Source: Micrasema longulum (taxonomy: Eukaryota; Arthropoda; Insecta; Trichoptera; Brachycentridae). From it: DNA of 64,000 nucleotides. The notes under the pieces are model-generated. The model searched no databases and was not told the origin of the DNA. It worked only from the letters and a program-made list of their open reading frames with translations. Numbering within the stretch: the stretch's first letter is position 1; the number at the start of each line of letters is the position of its first letter. Positions 21,426-33,155 of this stretch are shown here, piece after piece. The translations under genes and the position numbers were made by a program. The stretch lies in NCBI GenBank assembly GCA_022494885.1, contig JAGVSM010002993.1, positions 51,954-115,953 of the forward strand. The letters are read 5' to 3'.

Positions 21426-22559
21426 ACACCCTCCTTCAACAAGATATATTGGTTTATATACTTCAATTTCAAGCTCTTGTTTATCCAATAATGTCACTCG
21501 CATTTGAGTAATGCCTTCAACCTCTTAAAACTGTTTTTGAGATATGCCAATGAAACTGATTTATTGATAAAGTATTATGCAACAATTATCTCCTCGATAT
21601 CTGGTTACTCTTTAAGATGCGGATCCTCTTATTAAATCAAATTCCTATCAATCCTTGAATTGTAAAGTTTTCAAATTACTAATTTATGGCACAACTTTTA
21701 AAGGTCTGTGGGAAGTTTTAAATTGATTAAGAGTTTTGAATTGTTTATTAACTTATCAATTCGCAGTCCGTTGATTAAACTCATAGATGAAAGATAAAGT
21801 TTAGACTCAATTTAAATTTTATTAAATTTTGAACGAAATAAACGTATAAATGTAACGTGAAAAACTATTGACACTTGATAGTCAATTAAGCTCCTTTAAG
21901 CTTTTCATTCCAATTCTGTGCCAATAAATTTCAATGCGATACATTTGTTGGTTTGACTGAAATGAGTACAATTATTTTAACTGACGAACTAATACATAAT
22001 AATATACAATTTGAGCAGTATACAAATGATGACATTTGTTTCTATTTGAAAAACACAGTTTGTTTATTGTCTTCAAAGATATATAGAACGTTTATTACCT
22101 GAAATAAAACAGTAATTTGGCGTCGATAAAACAGCAAGTCAAGTATTGAGGTTTTTTGTTGATATTTCTTAATAAAACTCCATAGTTAATGATTATGATA
22201 AAATTATCAATAAACTTATCAATGAAACTTCTTGGTTAAGTTTTACTTTTTATTATTTTGACTAACGAGCGCTTTCGCCTAAGTAAGCATCTTCAAGACT
22301 GGTGAATTGTTTACAACATTTACAGTTTTTGTACTATTCTGAACATATTTTGGAAAATTATTAGTAATTTTCATTTCAAATTTATATTCAATTTCCCGTG
22401 GCACTGAACTTCCTTATAAACGCATTTACCTACGCTACTTGAGATCCCAAACCCAACTTCTCTGAAAGTAGTAGTAAATCTGCCTTTTAAAATGTAGTTT
22501 TAAACTGCGTTATTCCAAAGTTGTTCAATGATCTCTCACAAAAATAAAAACAGTAATAA
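21426..22559. repeat. AT-rich filler with Rep-E copy at about 22130-22420
   Basis: AATAAAACTCCATAGTTA, then TTTCCCGTGGCACTGAACTT match the Rep-E blocks near 5070-5540. The rest is AT-rich with nothing recognised. Confidence 0.5.
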
Positions 22560-22775
22560 AATTTAACTAACAATGTCATACATATAAAACAAGGGATAAA
22601 AAAAAGATAAGATTACCAATGAGGAGAAAAACACAAAATCAAAACTCATTATATAAAGGATTGAAGCTGTACAATGAGTTACCTGAAGTAATCAAGAAGA
22701 TAGAAAATATCGAAATATTTCAAATTAATTAAAAAAAATATGTTATTGAGAAATTTTGATAAAAAAATTGTAATG
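22560..22775 (+). pseudogene. Non-LTR reverse transcriptase C-terminal scrap
   Basis: A + frame without ATG reads TRDKKKIRLPMRRKTQNQNS, LYKGLKLYNELPEVIKKIEN and IEIFQIN, then shifts to KKYVIEKF. A WNxLP-like box (here YNELP) followed by a lysine-rich helix and a short aromatic end is how many Jockey/CR1-type RT proteins finish. It is frameshifted once and has no upstream domains. A second scrap at 22965-23020 (NKLPSRVFTLK-like) may be another such end. Confidence 0.55.
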
Positions 22776-23179
22776 TTATTAAAAGTTTACACTCGTTCGT
22801 AAGGTGTTGTGAACTCACTTAATAAAGCATTAATAAATAACAAACTATCATTATTATGAAAGATCTTCAAATAAAAAAAAAGAACAGAAAAAAAATATTT
22901 TTACTGTGGAAATAAAAGAATAGTAATAATTATCACTCATCCTTTATTTCTATAATAAATAACAACAAACTTCCATCAAGAGTTTTCACTTAAAAACTTA
23001 AATGTTAAAAAAATTTCTTATGAATACTTTGTAGTGCCTGTTAGTAAATAAATTTGTATGGCAAAAATAAAATAATGTAAAATAAAAAAATGTGTCCCAC
23101 TGAAAATTCTCTCGACTTAGTGGGCAAATATCAAATAACCGCTGTTCTGCAGCACTGAAACTAAAATAAAAAAAACTGA

Positions 23180-23270
23180 AATATTTGATTGCCCCTGGAC
23201 TGGAATTGGAGCAAAAGACTTTTCACCTCACCTTTCTAACACTAATAATCGAGATATACTGCATTTCAAC
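23180..23270 (+). mobile_element. SINE-V fragment
   Basis: Body only: CCCCTGGACTGGAATTGGAG, TTTTCACCTCACCTTTC, TCGAGATATACTGC. Head and tail absent. Confidence 0.55.
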
Positions 23271-23287
23271 GTTTTTTTTTTTCAAAT

Positions 23288-23455
23288 CAAATCGGGTTGT
23301 GGTCCCGTGGAGTCTTGCGGACTCATGAATCAGAGGTCCGAGGTTCGAACCCCACTCTACCCCAACTTTATTTCCATTTTCTATTAGTGAATTATTTACA
23401 ACTCGTTAAAAATTCCCACCAAAATTTAGTTATTTGGGTAAATTATAAAAAAACT
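23288..23455 (+). mobile_element. SINE-B copy, complete head
   Basis: ATCGGGTTGTGGTCCCGTGG, then GAGGTTCGAACCCCACTCTA (B box), CCCCAACTTTATTTCC, TTATTTACAACTCGTTAAAA and an AT-rich tail. One of the two best SINE-B copies. Confidence 0.85.
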
Positions 23456-24066
23456 TATTTAAAAAAAAAAATTAAACGAAAAAATTGTTAACAAAAAAGA
23501 GAAAGAGACTCATATTTCAAAAGACGTACATCTCAAAAAAGGTGTTTATTCTTTTGAATATAGCTTTAGTCAGTAGGTAGTCAGTAGTACTATAATTTAC
23601 ATTTAAAAGTCATATAAACCTTCAAATTAAGTATAGATCACAACGCTACCGAATACAAAAAGAAACCGGAAATCACGACTCATTGACAATGGACTTCAAA
23701 TCTACAATGACTAGCCTTACAATATTCAAACAGCAACTACATAGAAATTCAAAAATGAACACAAAAAAATGATAAAATCTGACAAACTTAGCTCACGAAG
23801 TAAAATTATAAACCGTTAGGTTTTCTAAACACTTTGAGTACCGGCCGAATACACATAGAATGTACCCTGTGCCCGGCCCATTACTGTGAAATTTCATGCT
23901 TTTTGAAGGGTTTCTTAAAAGTGGTAAAATTATAAAAATAATGGATCAATTGAAACTTCTTATATTTATTTTAAATAGTTTATCAAGTCATTTTTATTTA
24001 ATAGTTTTGCCAACATTGGCCTTTGTGGAAAACCGTATTGCGATGTTCGCACATATACAGGTTCTC
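23456..24066. other. AT-rich filler
   Basis: No firm feature. Around 23640-23755 the + strand could hold a decayed RT end (TSLTIFKQQLHRNS), too weak to call. GGCCGAATACACATAGAATG at 23843 is followed by a GC-rich TGTGCCCGGCC. Confidence 0.4.
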
Positions 24067-24296
24067 ACTCCTTTTTTGTGCTTTGTAACCCGGAGCCGTG
24101 TAAACACGGAATTATAATAACTACGCGTGGTGTTCCGGTACCGTGTTTTTACGAAGTTTACCAGCAGCAAAAAAAAATACTTTATCAGATGTCAATAAAA
24201 TGCACTGCTGGTAAACCACGTGAAAACACGGGACTGGGACACAACGCGTCATTCTATAATCACGTGTTTACACGGCTCCGGGATACAAAGTGTTAA
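24067..24296. mobile_element. Fold-back (palindromic MITE-like) element
   Basis: The left half (GTGCTTTGTAACCCGGAGCC, GTGTAAACACGG, ACGCGTGGTGTTCCGGTACC, GTTTACCAGCAG) is repeated inverted in the right half (CTGCTGGTAAACC, GGGACTGGGACACAACGCGT, CCGTGTAAACACG, GGCTCCGGGATACAAAGTG). The arms are about 100 bp around a loop of about 30 bp. It has no coding capacity, and its GC content is higher than its surroundings. The element family is not identified. Confidence 0.85.
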
Positions 24297-24784
24297 GTAA
24301 TAAATATAAAAAATATTTATGAAGGTTTTATCATCTCCTGTAAAGTAATCATTTAGTGACATTTTATCATTTGTATTCAAATTATAGCGACAAAATATAT
24401 ATGTCCAGGTTAATAAATAGGGGTCTGTGGTTGTATTTGAAAACAAAGAGGACACCAGCCTTATTAATATGTAATAATAGCTATGAATGTTGAATGAACT
24501 GGAATATTTGCGTTGGATTTTGCATAAAGGGTAAAATAATGTTAACGTTCTACATATTCATTAGGAGAAATGTTTCATAATTAATGATCACTGAAGAGTT
24601 TTATTGGTATATATTAAGTGCTAGGGATGTGTGACGTATAAACTATGGAAATAGGGGAGAAATATTTCATCAAACTTACTGTTCATAATTTGTTAAAAGG
24701 GATTTATTTACTTGTGAATATACTACAATAAAAGACACATTGATTTGATCGCTACTTTCAGGTTGAATGCAAATGCAGAAAGAG
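24297..24784. other. AT-rich filler
   Basis: Nothing recognised. Confidence 0.6.
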
Positions 24785-25010
24785 GAAGACCTTAAAGTGC
24801 AGTGGTTGACGCATTTGCCTATCGTGCTTGAAATCTCAGATTCGATTCCTGGTAGATTGGACATGAAATATTGATCTTGAAAGTGGTTCAATAATATATT
24901 TTATTTCATTTTTCGTAGACTGTCATCTGAAACGTTATTTTGATCACCTTACTTTCCGTGTAACAAAAGTGATCCGGATACGCTGCAACTAAAGTACCTT
25001 ATATTGTGGG
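24785..25010 (+). mobile_element. SINE-V copy, diverged
   Basis: Head with GCAGTGGTTGACGCATTTGC and B box CAGATTCGATTCCTGG, then ACATGAAATATTGATCTTGA, ATTTTGATCACCTTACTTTC and CCGGATACGCTGC. The tail is replaced by a T-run at about 25013. Confidence 0.8.
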
Positions 25011-25544
25011 TCTTTTTTTTTTTTTTTAAAAACATACATTTTTAGATATATCTGTGGCTTGGATCTAAAAGGGACAATACCGTAAATCATTTTTAAATAT
25101 GTAATTTTTCAGCCATTTAGAAACGTCTGTCGTCATAAACTGTTTTACTTGTTTCATAACGAATATTAAATAAACACGTTACCACGTCTATTTGTATTTA
25201 AAACATTATCCTTTATTTTATGTTTATTTTAATTGACATTGATCGTCTACAAAATGTAAGCAAGAAAAAAATGGAATTTGACTCTGGCCCTTTTAGACCA
25301 CGTAAATTCGCGTATTTTCACCTGATATGTACAGAAAAATCATCGTTTTGTCATCGTAATAAAAAACAGAATTATCCATTGAAAGTTTTTACAACAAAAA
25401 CACTTGTTATTTGAAATGATGTTTTTATTTTAATTTAATAATGGATAGATAATGATAGATTCGGGAATACATAATTAAAAACATGAAAGAAACAATATTT
25501 TTAATGATCACAAAAATCGCTTAAGATTACCTTTATCATTTATC
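25011..25544. other. AT-rich filler
   Basis: A 64-codon frame at 25220-25414 is not recognised and lacks splice context. Confidence 0.5.
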
Positions 25545-25880
25545 CTTTACCTTGGCGTTATTTATTGTCTCGTATTCGTTACACGGCCACCGTATTTCTT
25601 CAACCCTTAAACCACTTACCCCTGTGATCTCTCGCATCAACGCGCCTTGAAAACCGTCGATACAAAACACCCTCTTAACGAAGATAAACAGCGAATGGCT
25701 CCTTCCTATACAACATACAGCCTGCTTGGAAAAATAAAACCTAAACCAATCTATCGACCCCTAACGGTCAGTCTTGTAATAATAATTTTACGAGACCCCA
25801 TTAAATTTCACAGTGAGTGAGTTTCCTACCTCCTTCCTCTTCCTATCTCCCCTTTCCAACCCCTTTCGATAAAAGGCTTC
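25545..25880. other. GC-richer non-coding island
   Basis: Pyrimidine-rich, repeat-free sequence (CCTACCTCCTTCCTCTTCCT; GCATCAACGCGCCTTGAAAA) without a frame. Candidate old intronic or regulatory sequence. Confidence 0.4.
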
Positions 25881-26150
25881 GACGCTAAAATGCCTTAACA
25901 GTAGTTCGGTGATATGAAATATCTCCATCTGAATATGGGATGATTCAATCAACTGCTACAAATCAGACCAAATTTATAAAATAATTAATTATGAGTTACA
26001 CAAATTTTATTAATTAAATCACCGGCTTGTTCTGGGCTTTTAAAAAATAATTTGCTCAAAGGGGAAGATAAAAATGGTTTTTTGGAGTTAGTTAAATTAT
26101 TTTATTTAAGTGAAACAAGAAATATATATTTTTTTATGTTTAACCCATAG

Positions 26151-27463
26151 TATTGTGCGAATTAATGGAATAAAATTTCTTGTAATCACGAAATACGTTT
26201 TTTATTAATATTTTTAATTACAAGTGGGTGACGTACAATCATAAACCATTTTATATTTAATATGACGTATGTCCTATTTTTGCTTTTATAACAGCCTAAA
26301 CACGTTTTGGCATGGAATCAATTAATCTTTGGCAATTTTATTTTATTTTGTCATCTCGAAACCACAGCTGAAAAACAGCTTCTATTTTCTTTATCTTGGT
26401 GGTGCAGTCCAATTTTTGTATTTTTGATTTACAAATCACCCACAAATTTCGAATTGGGTTAAGGTCAGATGAATTTTCAGGCCAGTTGAAAAGAGTCTTC
26501 TTTTTTTCATTGAAATACTCGAGCATAAACTTCGATACGTGACAAGGAGCTGATCCCTGTTGAAATACAGCCCCACCATTAGGACAACATTTATTTAGTT
26601 CTATACTCAAGTGCTGCTCCAATATGGCTTTTTACTTTAGGTTATTAATCATTTCTTCTATTGGTATCAATAATCCGGTCCACATATACAAAAAGCAGTA
26701 CCAAAACATCTTCTTCACGGGATATTTCACCGTTTGGTCAATATGAGCCAAAGTAAGTTTATATCCTTGTTTTTTCTATAAAAAAATATGCAATATCCCT
26801 GCAAGAGAAAGTGGGTCTCATCTGAAAACAACACTTTCCTCCAGTCAATCGTATGTGCCGTCAGAAGTTGTTTCTTTTGTGGTCGTATTGCTTTTCTTCC
26901 TGATTCAATAAGTCTTTTTTGTACTGTTGAGCCATGTATCATCACTCCAGTGGCTGCCAAATGTCGTTGAAGTTCATAACTTGTTTTTCCGGAGTTCAAC
27001 TTGCTATTTCTGATTTAAGATATTTCATCTCGGACACTAGTTATGCGGTTCTTTTTACATTTCCCAATTTTCTTTGCTTCAACTGACCTTGTTTCTCTTT
27101 TCTGCTTAACAATCTTGCTGACTGCTCCCTGACTCTCAAAACATTTATTTGCAATCTCCTTCTGAGTTATTGATGTGTGTTCACTTAAGGTTATAATCTT
27201 TTCCCTTTTCTTCAGCGTGATATTCATGATTTAAACCAACTTAAGTACACCATTTAGTACGCAAACAATTTATAAAATTAGTATTTCATTGAAAACAAGT
27301 AAAAAAACGCCAAATAGTACACCAACAAACACCAATAGCTCCCGAAGGATTAATGAACTGTTTGTCATATTTTTTGGCGCTAAACAATTTTCAAATGGAC
27401 ATATTAGTGTTGCTATATGTAAAAAATGACAGAAATTACTTTTTTTTATTAATTCGCAAAATA
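26151..27463 (-). mobile_element. Tc1-like DNA transposon, inactive, both ends visible
   Basis: Terminal inverted repeats: TATTGTGCGAATTAAT at 26151 on + and TATTTTGCGAATTAAT reading inward from 27463, with TA at each edge, the usual Tc1/mariner target. Length is about 1.31 kb, normal for Tc1. The transposase is on the - strand in three broken pieces. 27227-27015 is an N-terminal helix-turn-helix (TQKEIANKCFESQGAVSKIV). 26999-26727 holds HLAATGVMIHGSTVQKRL then WRKVLFSDETHF with the first catalytic Asp. 26622-26338 holds FQQGSAPCHVSK and WPENSSDLNPIRNLW. The usual second Asp (QQDNAPCH) is replaced, and the final Glu (NPIENLW) is Arg. About 20 residues before DWRKVLF are missing. It is catalytically dead. 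Confidence 0.93.
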
Positions 27464-28094
27464 TTGTATAATAAAAACAGTGATTAATTTTAAAATACGT
27501 TTGGACTATTATAAACACAAAATGTGTTTTTGCAACAACATATTTTTTTCAGGCATATTTTATTTGGGTATTTATAGATTATTTTTTTATAAAACAAGAA
27601 TATTATATTTCTGTTATTGATGGAAAAATGCAGACGTAATTTTGTCGAACTTTTATGGTTTACATAAATTATGGCAATGAAAACAAAATTCAGTGTTATA
27701 AATTTACAAAATATACGTATTGATCAACGCTCTGCCAGTAGAAGAGCAAAACTGTGAGAACGCTCTAATGCTACTACGCAGTAATGTTTCGAAAACAACT
27801 TTAAATTTTCTGTTCTCTAAACCGTACGAATTAAGTGTCAACATAAAATCTGTTCGTTTTTTTCCAAATTTAAAAATAAGAATATTTTTTTTTTTAAAGT
27901 AAAGGTTAAATTGTAAAGAAAATATTGTGTTTCACAATTAATTGTGTTTGCTTTTACATTACACATGTTATTATATTAGATGACATGCCTTTAAAAATTA
28001 ATAAAATTTACACAGCTGCTCGCGATATTTGCACAGTACACGGTGAAGATGCTACAAATTATTAAATAATTTTGTCTAGATTTGCCTGAAGCGC
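27464..28094. other. AT-rich filler
   Basis: No repeat or gene recognised. A 60-codon frame at 27720 is unsupported. Confidence 0.55.
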
Positions 28095-28890
28095 TTGCAA
28101 ATCAATGCACCCGCTTTATTTTTAATCTCAAAAAATATAACCATGTATTGCCTTTTTGCTCCAAACTCAAGTGACTTTTTTTATCAGCGCATAAACTTTC
28201 AATCTCTCTTACTTCAGTTTAATATTCTTCACAATCCTTGCGCTCAAAAATATTTTGCCGAGAGTTTCGTTTACCTTTTTGATCGTGGTCTTTTGCTTCA
28301 CTCTTCTCAGGAGAGAACACTTTCCATTCCTTGACATAGCACATCATTTTTTAGCTATTTCTTTTCCGTCCAGCTGCTAGACTTTGGAATGAGCTACCTC
28401 TTCATACAAAAAATACACTTTCTCTAGCCACTTTTATGAAACGCCTGAAACATTATTATAATAAATCCCCAGAATCCTTACTTACCTGAGTTTTACTGCT
28501 TTTTTTTCTTTTCCTTAAATATGTATTTTCATCTTTTGTTTTCTTTCCTTGGTTCCTCTTTTTCCTCTCTCCGTTCAAACAGACTCTTATTCCTAATCAG
28601 ATCTCACATTCCTCATTATTTAACATGTATAACATAATGTCCTTTTTTTATTTTATTAAAGTTAATATGTGCAAGCTTTATTTCTTTATTAAAAAAACAG
28701 CTGTCATTTAATTTTTTTCAGGTGTTTTAAAAATTTTATGTATGTACCTATCTTATGGTATATCTTGATGTTTTTTTTGGTACAAAATTTTGAACTATCT
28801 CTTTTTTTTGACCCATCTGTTTTTTGGTTGGCTGGAAGATATGGCTTTGTACTTGAAATTTAAAATAAAAAATAATAATTTGTATAAAAA
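28095..28890 (+). mobile_element. CR1/Jockey-type family 4 copy: RT C-terminus and 3' UTR
   Basis: 28120-28330 matches the reverse complement of 52160-52330 (TTTTTATCAGCGCATAAACT, ATATTCTTCACAATCCTTGC, CTTCTCAGGAGAGAACACTT). The + frame ends with RPAARLWNELPLHTKN, SLATFMKRLKHYYN and a stop near 28488, a typical RT C-terminus. The 3' UTR shares GACCCATCTGTTTTTTGGTT and GGCTGGAAGATATGG with the copy at 51661-53240 (on -) and ends in an AATAAAAAATAATAATT tail. It is 5'-truncated with several stops. Confidence 0.8.
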
Positions 28891-28918
28891 TTATATTTGA
28901 AGCACTAACTTTGTGGTT

Positions 28919-29150
28919 ATTCATTATAATAAAACAACCCTGTTTTTAACCACAATTTTTTTTAATATTTTTTTTTCCACCTACCGGTTTCTAAGCAAAC
29001 AAGCTTCTTCATCAAGGTTTATGTAACTGATTATGTAAACCTTGTCAAAAAATCTTGTTTGCTTTGAAACCGGTCGGTGGAAAAAAAAAAAAAAAAAAAT
29101 TAGTGGTTAAAAACAAAGTTGTTTTATTTATTTTATTATAATATTTTTTT
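28919..29150. mobile_element. Fold-back (palindromic) element
   Basis: Left arm: TTATAATAAAACAACCCTGT, TTTTAACCACAATTT, CCACCTACCGGTTTCTAAGC and TTCATCAAGGTTTA. Right arm is its inverse: TAAACCTTGTCAAAA, CTTTGAAACCGGTCGGTGG, AGTGGTTAAAAACAAAGTTG, TTTTATTATAA. The arms are about 105 bp around a loop of about 20 bp. A-run and T-run lengths differ between arms. Confidence 0.88.
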
Positions 29151-29874
29151 GTTTTAAAATAATGAAGGTATTTTTCCCAGCATTATTCCCTCAATTAAAC
29201 GCGAACAGAAATAGGTATCGAAAATATTTATTTTCTTCTGCATGACATTTCATTTTGAAGGCTAGTAATCAAATAAAATAATACATGTAACGTAAAAGCA
29301 AACGAAATATCTCGTATATCAAAAAAAAATAATTGAATGACGGTTTGACTATAACCATTTTATTTTACATTATGTGCTTATTTTTACATTTGAAAAATAC
29401 GGACGCTACTTACGTAAGTACGTAAAAATAAGCATGTAAAAAAGAAATAAATTGTTTTCGTTCAAAGTTGAACTTAAAATTATTTTTAAGCAAATTAAAT
29501 TAAAAACCGTATGGAATCACATCTGTAAAGTGTTTTTGATTAATATTACTCAAATGGCAATATGTAACGTATCTTGAATAGTTGAATAAAATGTATTCTG
29601 AGAACCCACCTGAAAAAACGACGATTTTTTTTTCTGTTTCGGTATGTGCTCGTATTTGTTTTTTTGACAAATATTTTATTTGAATTCAAGTTCGGATTAG
29701 AAATTTATTTCATATTTATGTCTGTTCCTATGAAATGGGTTTGAAATGTAAAAACGGACACAGCAACCTCATATAACAAGTGATTTGAGTGAGCGAGAAT
29801 CAATTTTTAAGCAAAAAATAAAATTTTTGGTTAAAAAAAACAGTGGTATTAAATGTATACATATATATAATGTT
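29151..29874. other. AT-rich filler
   Basis: A short palindrome (ACTTACGTAAGTACGTAA, about 29408) and two near-repeats of GTGCTTATTTTTACAT / ATAAGCATGTAAAA. No gene. Confidence 0.5.
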
Positions 29875-30425
29875 ACAGAAAATGGCAGCTTTCAAAAATA
29901 ACTAGGAGTGAGGTAAGGAGTAGTAACGACTCCACCTCGAACAGTATGAAGGCTGTCTAGAGATTGGATATTTACTCAGTGAAAACCAAATACATAACAC
30001 CTATTCTCCTCTACGGATGCGAATCGTGGCACCTCTCTATGACCTTAAACAGCAAAATACTGAGTTTCGAGAATATCTTAGGTGTGCGGTGGTTTGACTT
30101 TATGAGTAACGAAGTAATAAGAGAACGGACGTAGCAAACTCCGGTAACAACTGTCGTCAAGCGAAGGCGAAACGATTGGCTAGGTTATAATATACTGCTG
30201 ATGCCTCCTGATAGCCTTAACTACGCTAGCTTACTTAACAAAACATCAGGTTCTCGACGTCTTGAACGTCCATTGTTTTTTGTCGGCAGTTTATGATAGA
30301 ATTTCGGGACGAGAGCCTGACTTGGAAGGACGCAAAGAACTTGGCAGCCGATAGAGATGCTAAGGCTCTTTGTGGATACCATATGCTCCAAGTAGGAAGC
30401 GGACATGAAATGATGATGATGATGA
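29875..30425 (+). pseudogene. RTE-like family 2 reverse transcriptase C-terminal relic
   Basis: The + frames, with several stops and shifts, read in order: a thumb segment KTKYITPILLYGCESWHLSM, ENILGVRWFDFMSNEVIRER, TPVTTVVKRRRNDWLGY (equivalent of the WLGHVLRM box), LMPPDSLNYASLLNKT, a GRP-like box and a final LTWKDAKNLAADRDAKALCG-like segment. It shares long nucleotide stretches with 39710-40075. It ends in an ATGATGATGATGATGAT microsatellite at 30410-30426, the expected type of RTE tail. The catalytic domain is absent. Confidence 0.8.
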
Positions 30426-30999
30426 TAAAATATTTGGTTAAATTAATATATTTACATAATTTAAAGTCGACGTTGACTAAAAATGTTAAGAAACGTAATT
30501 CGTTATTGATAGGTAGGTATCGTCATAATAAGTCAAAAAAAAAACTAAAAACTTTAAGCATATATATTTTTTTTAAATTTCAAACTATTTTCATGAATGT
30601 TTTTTTGCCTTAATATATTATTATACTTGAAAAAATTATAATAATTAATTGGTAGCCTTAGCGTGTAATGTAATATGGAAAATTCACTGATCCATTCGCA
30701 AAAAGTATAATTTTGTAAACTACAAAACTATGTAATTGTACTGTATGTTTTCTGAATAAAAGACAATTCAAAAAACATAATAATAAAAAAAAAAAGAGAT
30801 CGCTAGTGATAAAATAACCTTATCGCATAATATTAAATTTAGAGACTTTACTTTACATAAAATTACCCGTGGGAAAATAAATAATGATGTCATCGTGATG
30901 GTATAGTTATTCATAAATCGTTGTATAAAGAAATTAAACAAGGAAAATATTTAAAGCACATTTCGTCAATTTGTTCACGGCCCTTAGCATGAACAATTT
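30426..30999. other. AT-rich filler
   Basis: No feature recognised. Confidence 0.55.
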
Positions 31000-31350
31000 T
31001 GCAAGAACACCACCATAATAAAATTCAATTTGTTCCTCCCAGACGTATAAGTATGTGTGTGTTTTGTAAGCACCAAAGTTTTCTTATTTTAAGTTTGTAA
31101 TTACATTAATACGCTGTTCTGGAGTTTGGCTGGGAGCATTTTACGCTGAGAATTACATATTTAAGGAGTACTCTCACGACCCTCTACTCGCAATGGCCAG
31201 ATCCTAGCTGGCTTCTTGTAATGCTTCGTTAATTTACTATTTCTGGAGTCCTCTTCTAAATGACTACATTAATTTCCAGCCTTACTCCGAGTTATTTTAG
31301 AGGTCGATTCGGAAAGGTCACGAGGGGTGAGAAAATGACAGAAATATCCG
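31000..31350. other. GC-richer non-coding island
   Basis: Repeat-free sequence (GTTTGGCTGGGAGCATTTTA; CAATGGCCAGATCCTAGCTG) without a coding frame. Candidate old intronic sequence. Confidence 0.4.
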
Positions 31351-31604
31351 AAAATAGAAACTTTCATTGAAACGGAAATACGTCCTTATTAAACAGGAAA
31401 CGTGCAAACTCATTTATTAAAAATTTGAACGATATTTTTTACTTTTTTTCATAACATCTTTAACTTGTATCTATAATATGTTTCATAACGGATATAAGGA
31501 TAAAATTCATTCATATTAAGGATGGTCAAATAGAGTTGAAAAATTTCGCTTAAAAGTGTAATACTTTATAAATATATCTCAATAAATGTGACAAAAATTT
31601 AAGG

Positions 31605-31740
31605 CTTTAATCACGCACGAAAGGTTTCTTGTTTGATTCCTGGTGAGAACACAAAAATTAAAATGCGTTTTTGTTCAAGCCAGGGTGTTCTATGCCGCTT
31701 TCTGACCTATTGTGGTCCAAGAAAAATTATTGAAAGTACA
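31605..31740 (+). mobile_element. SINE-C copy, diverged
   Basis: TCACGCACGAAAGGTTTCTT, GTTTGATTCCTGGTGAGAAC (B box) and GCCAGGGTGTTCTATGCCG, TATTGTGGTCCAAGAA match, in orientation +, the - copies at 45546-45705 and 47706-47848. Confidence 0.75.
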
Positions 31741-32034
31741 AAAAATAATAAAAAAAAATGTTGTTAGTTTGTTTTTATTTATACTATCTTATTGGAGACG
31801 AAGAAATAAAACGCAAATAGCCTGTCTTAGACTTTATTCAGTTATTTTCTACTATTATTTAAACACGCTTTTTATTAATGAGTTAGTAACTAATATTTTC
31901 GTGAGCTAATAGTTTAAAGACATATATGTTCTAATAATCTAACTCTTTTGAGTGAAAGCAAAAATTGATCGTATCAACAATTGGAAGTGTACCTCATTTA
32001 TAATTTCAATAAAAATAATACTATTTCCTAATTT

Positions 32035-32195
32035 AATCGGATTGTGGTCCTGCGCTTAGTGTCCCAGACACGCGGATCACAGGTCTGAGGTTCAAACCCC
32101 ACTCTCCTACACCTCGATTCTTATTTATTAAGTTATTTACAACTCGTTGAAAATGGCCCCAAAAATTGTATTTTTTTAAAATATTCTCACGAACC
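32035..32195 (+). mobile_element. SINE-B copy
   Basis: ATCGGATTGTGGTCCTGCGC, GAGGTTCAAACCCCACTCTC, TTATTTACAACTCGTTGAAA and ATGGCCCC. Confidence 0.82.
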
Positions 32196-32539
32196 CAAGA
32201 TTTTTTAGTTTGAAAAATTAAAAACTGAAACAAGTCAATAAATACTAAAATTCGTATAAATATTTAAACTCTAAAGAATTAACCACGGGAATCACATTAA
32301 AAAAAATATTTAAAAAACAAGATTTTGTGATTTAATATAACATAACTTTTAAACCGAAAGGAATAAGTTCAATCGATAAGGAACTTTCATTGCAAAATAA
32401 ATATTATTTTAATAGGAAAAGTGCCCATTCTCATCTTTTTAAGCTAATACAAATACAAAATAAACTCCTTACTTCCTGAAATGACTGTATTTGGTTCATG
32501 TACTCGTAAGACTCAAGTATTTGTTACAGGTTGTGCGAA
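32196..32539. other. AT-rich filler
   Basis: Nothing recognised. Confidence 0.6.
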
Positions 32540-32904
32540 TACGATTGTTTTTATCGAGTAATAAAGGGGTTGGCAAAATCCTGTTTCACATTTCCTGAAT
32601 AGTATCTTATCTCTCCATTCACAATCTCAGCTGTCGTTTTCTCCGCAATAATTCAATCGATTAACCCGATTTCTCCATAAAGCCCTAATTATATTGTTAG
32701 GAAGTATCCCTTCTTTTGCCATAAGAAAAAACCCACAGGTCATCAGTGTAAATTCCCGTTAATGCTCTGAGCTACATTTTACCTTTCCGGCTTTTCACCC
32801 TTATCCACAAAAACAACCCCGAGTTTGGACCAACTATCCGAAACCCTTCAGTGGGCAAAACTAGCTAAACTATGACCTCATCCCCACCCTAGCGCTGGAA
32901 TTGA
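32540..32904. other. GC-richer non-coding island
   Basis: Sequence of more mixed composition (CTTTCCGGCTTTTCACCCTT; CCGAGTTTGGACCAACTATC). No frame, no repeat. Candidate retained intronic or regulatory sequence. Confidence 0.4.
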
Positions 32905-33045
32905 AGGAAATCTAAGTTTTTCTTAGCGCTGTACCTAGTTTTGAAAAGATTTTTTATTTCATCGGCGTACCTAGTTTGAAGAAGATGTTTCTTCTTAACG
33001 GTAAACCTAGATTTAAAGAAATATTTTTTGCTAAAAACATAAATG
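32905..33045. repeat. 36-bp minisatellite, about four imperfect units
   Basis: Units end in GCTGTACCTAG, GGCGTACCTAG and GGTAAACCTAG, then a decayed fourth. Each unit begins with TTTGAAGAAGAT-like sequence. As 36 is a multiple of three, the - strand keeps an open frame (32889-33155) with repeats such as FKSRFTV, LQTRYAD and FKTRYSA. This is a repeat effect, not evidence of a gene. Confidence 0.7.
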
Positions 33046-33155
33046 CTATCGTGATTGAGATATTTTAATGTATACCTCCCTTCAACTAGTCGTAGATACG
33101 TAAGTTCGCAAAAAAAAAAATTAAACAAATCAGTTGTACAGCAGAAGTTGAACAT

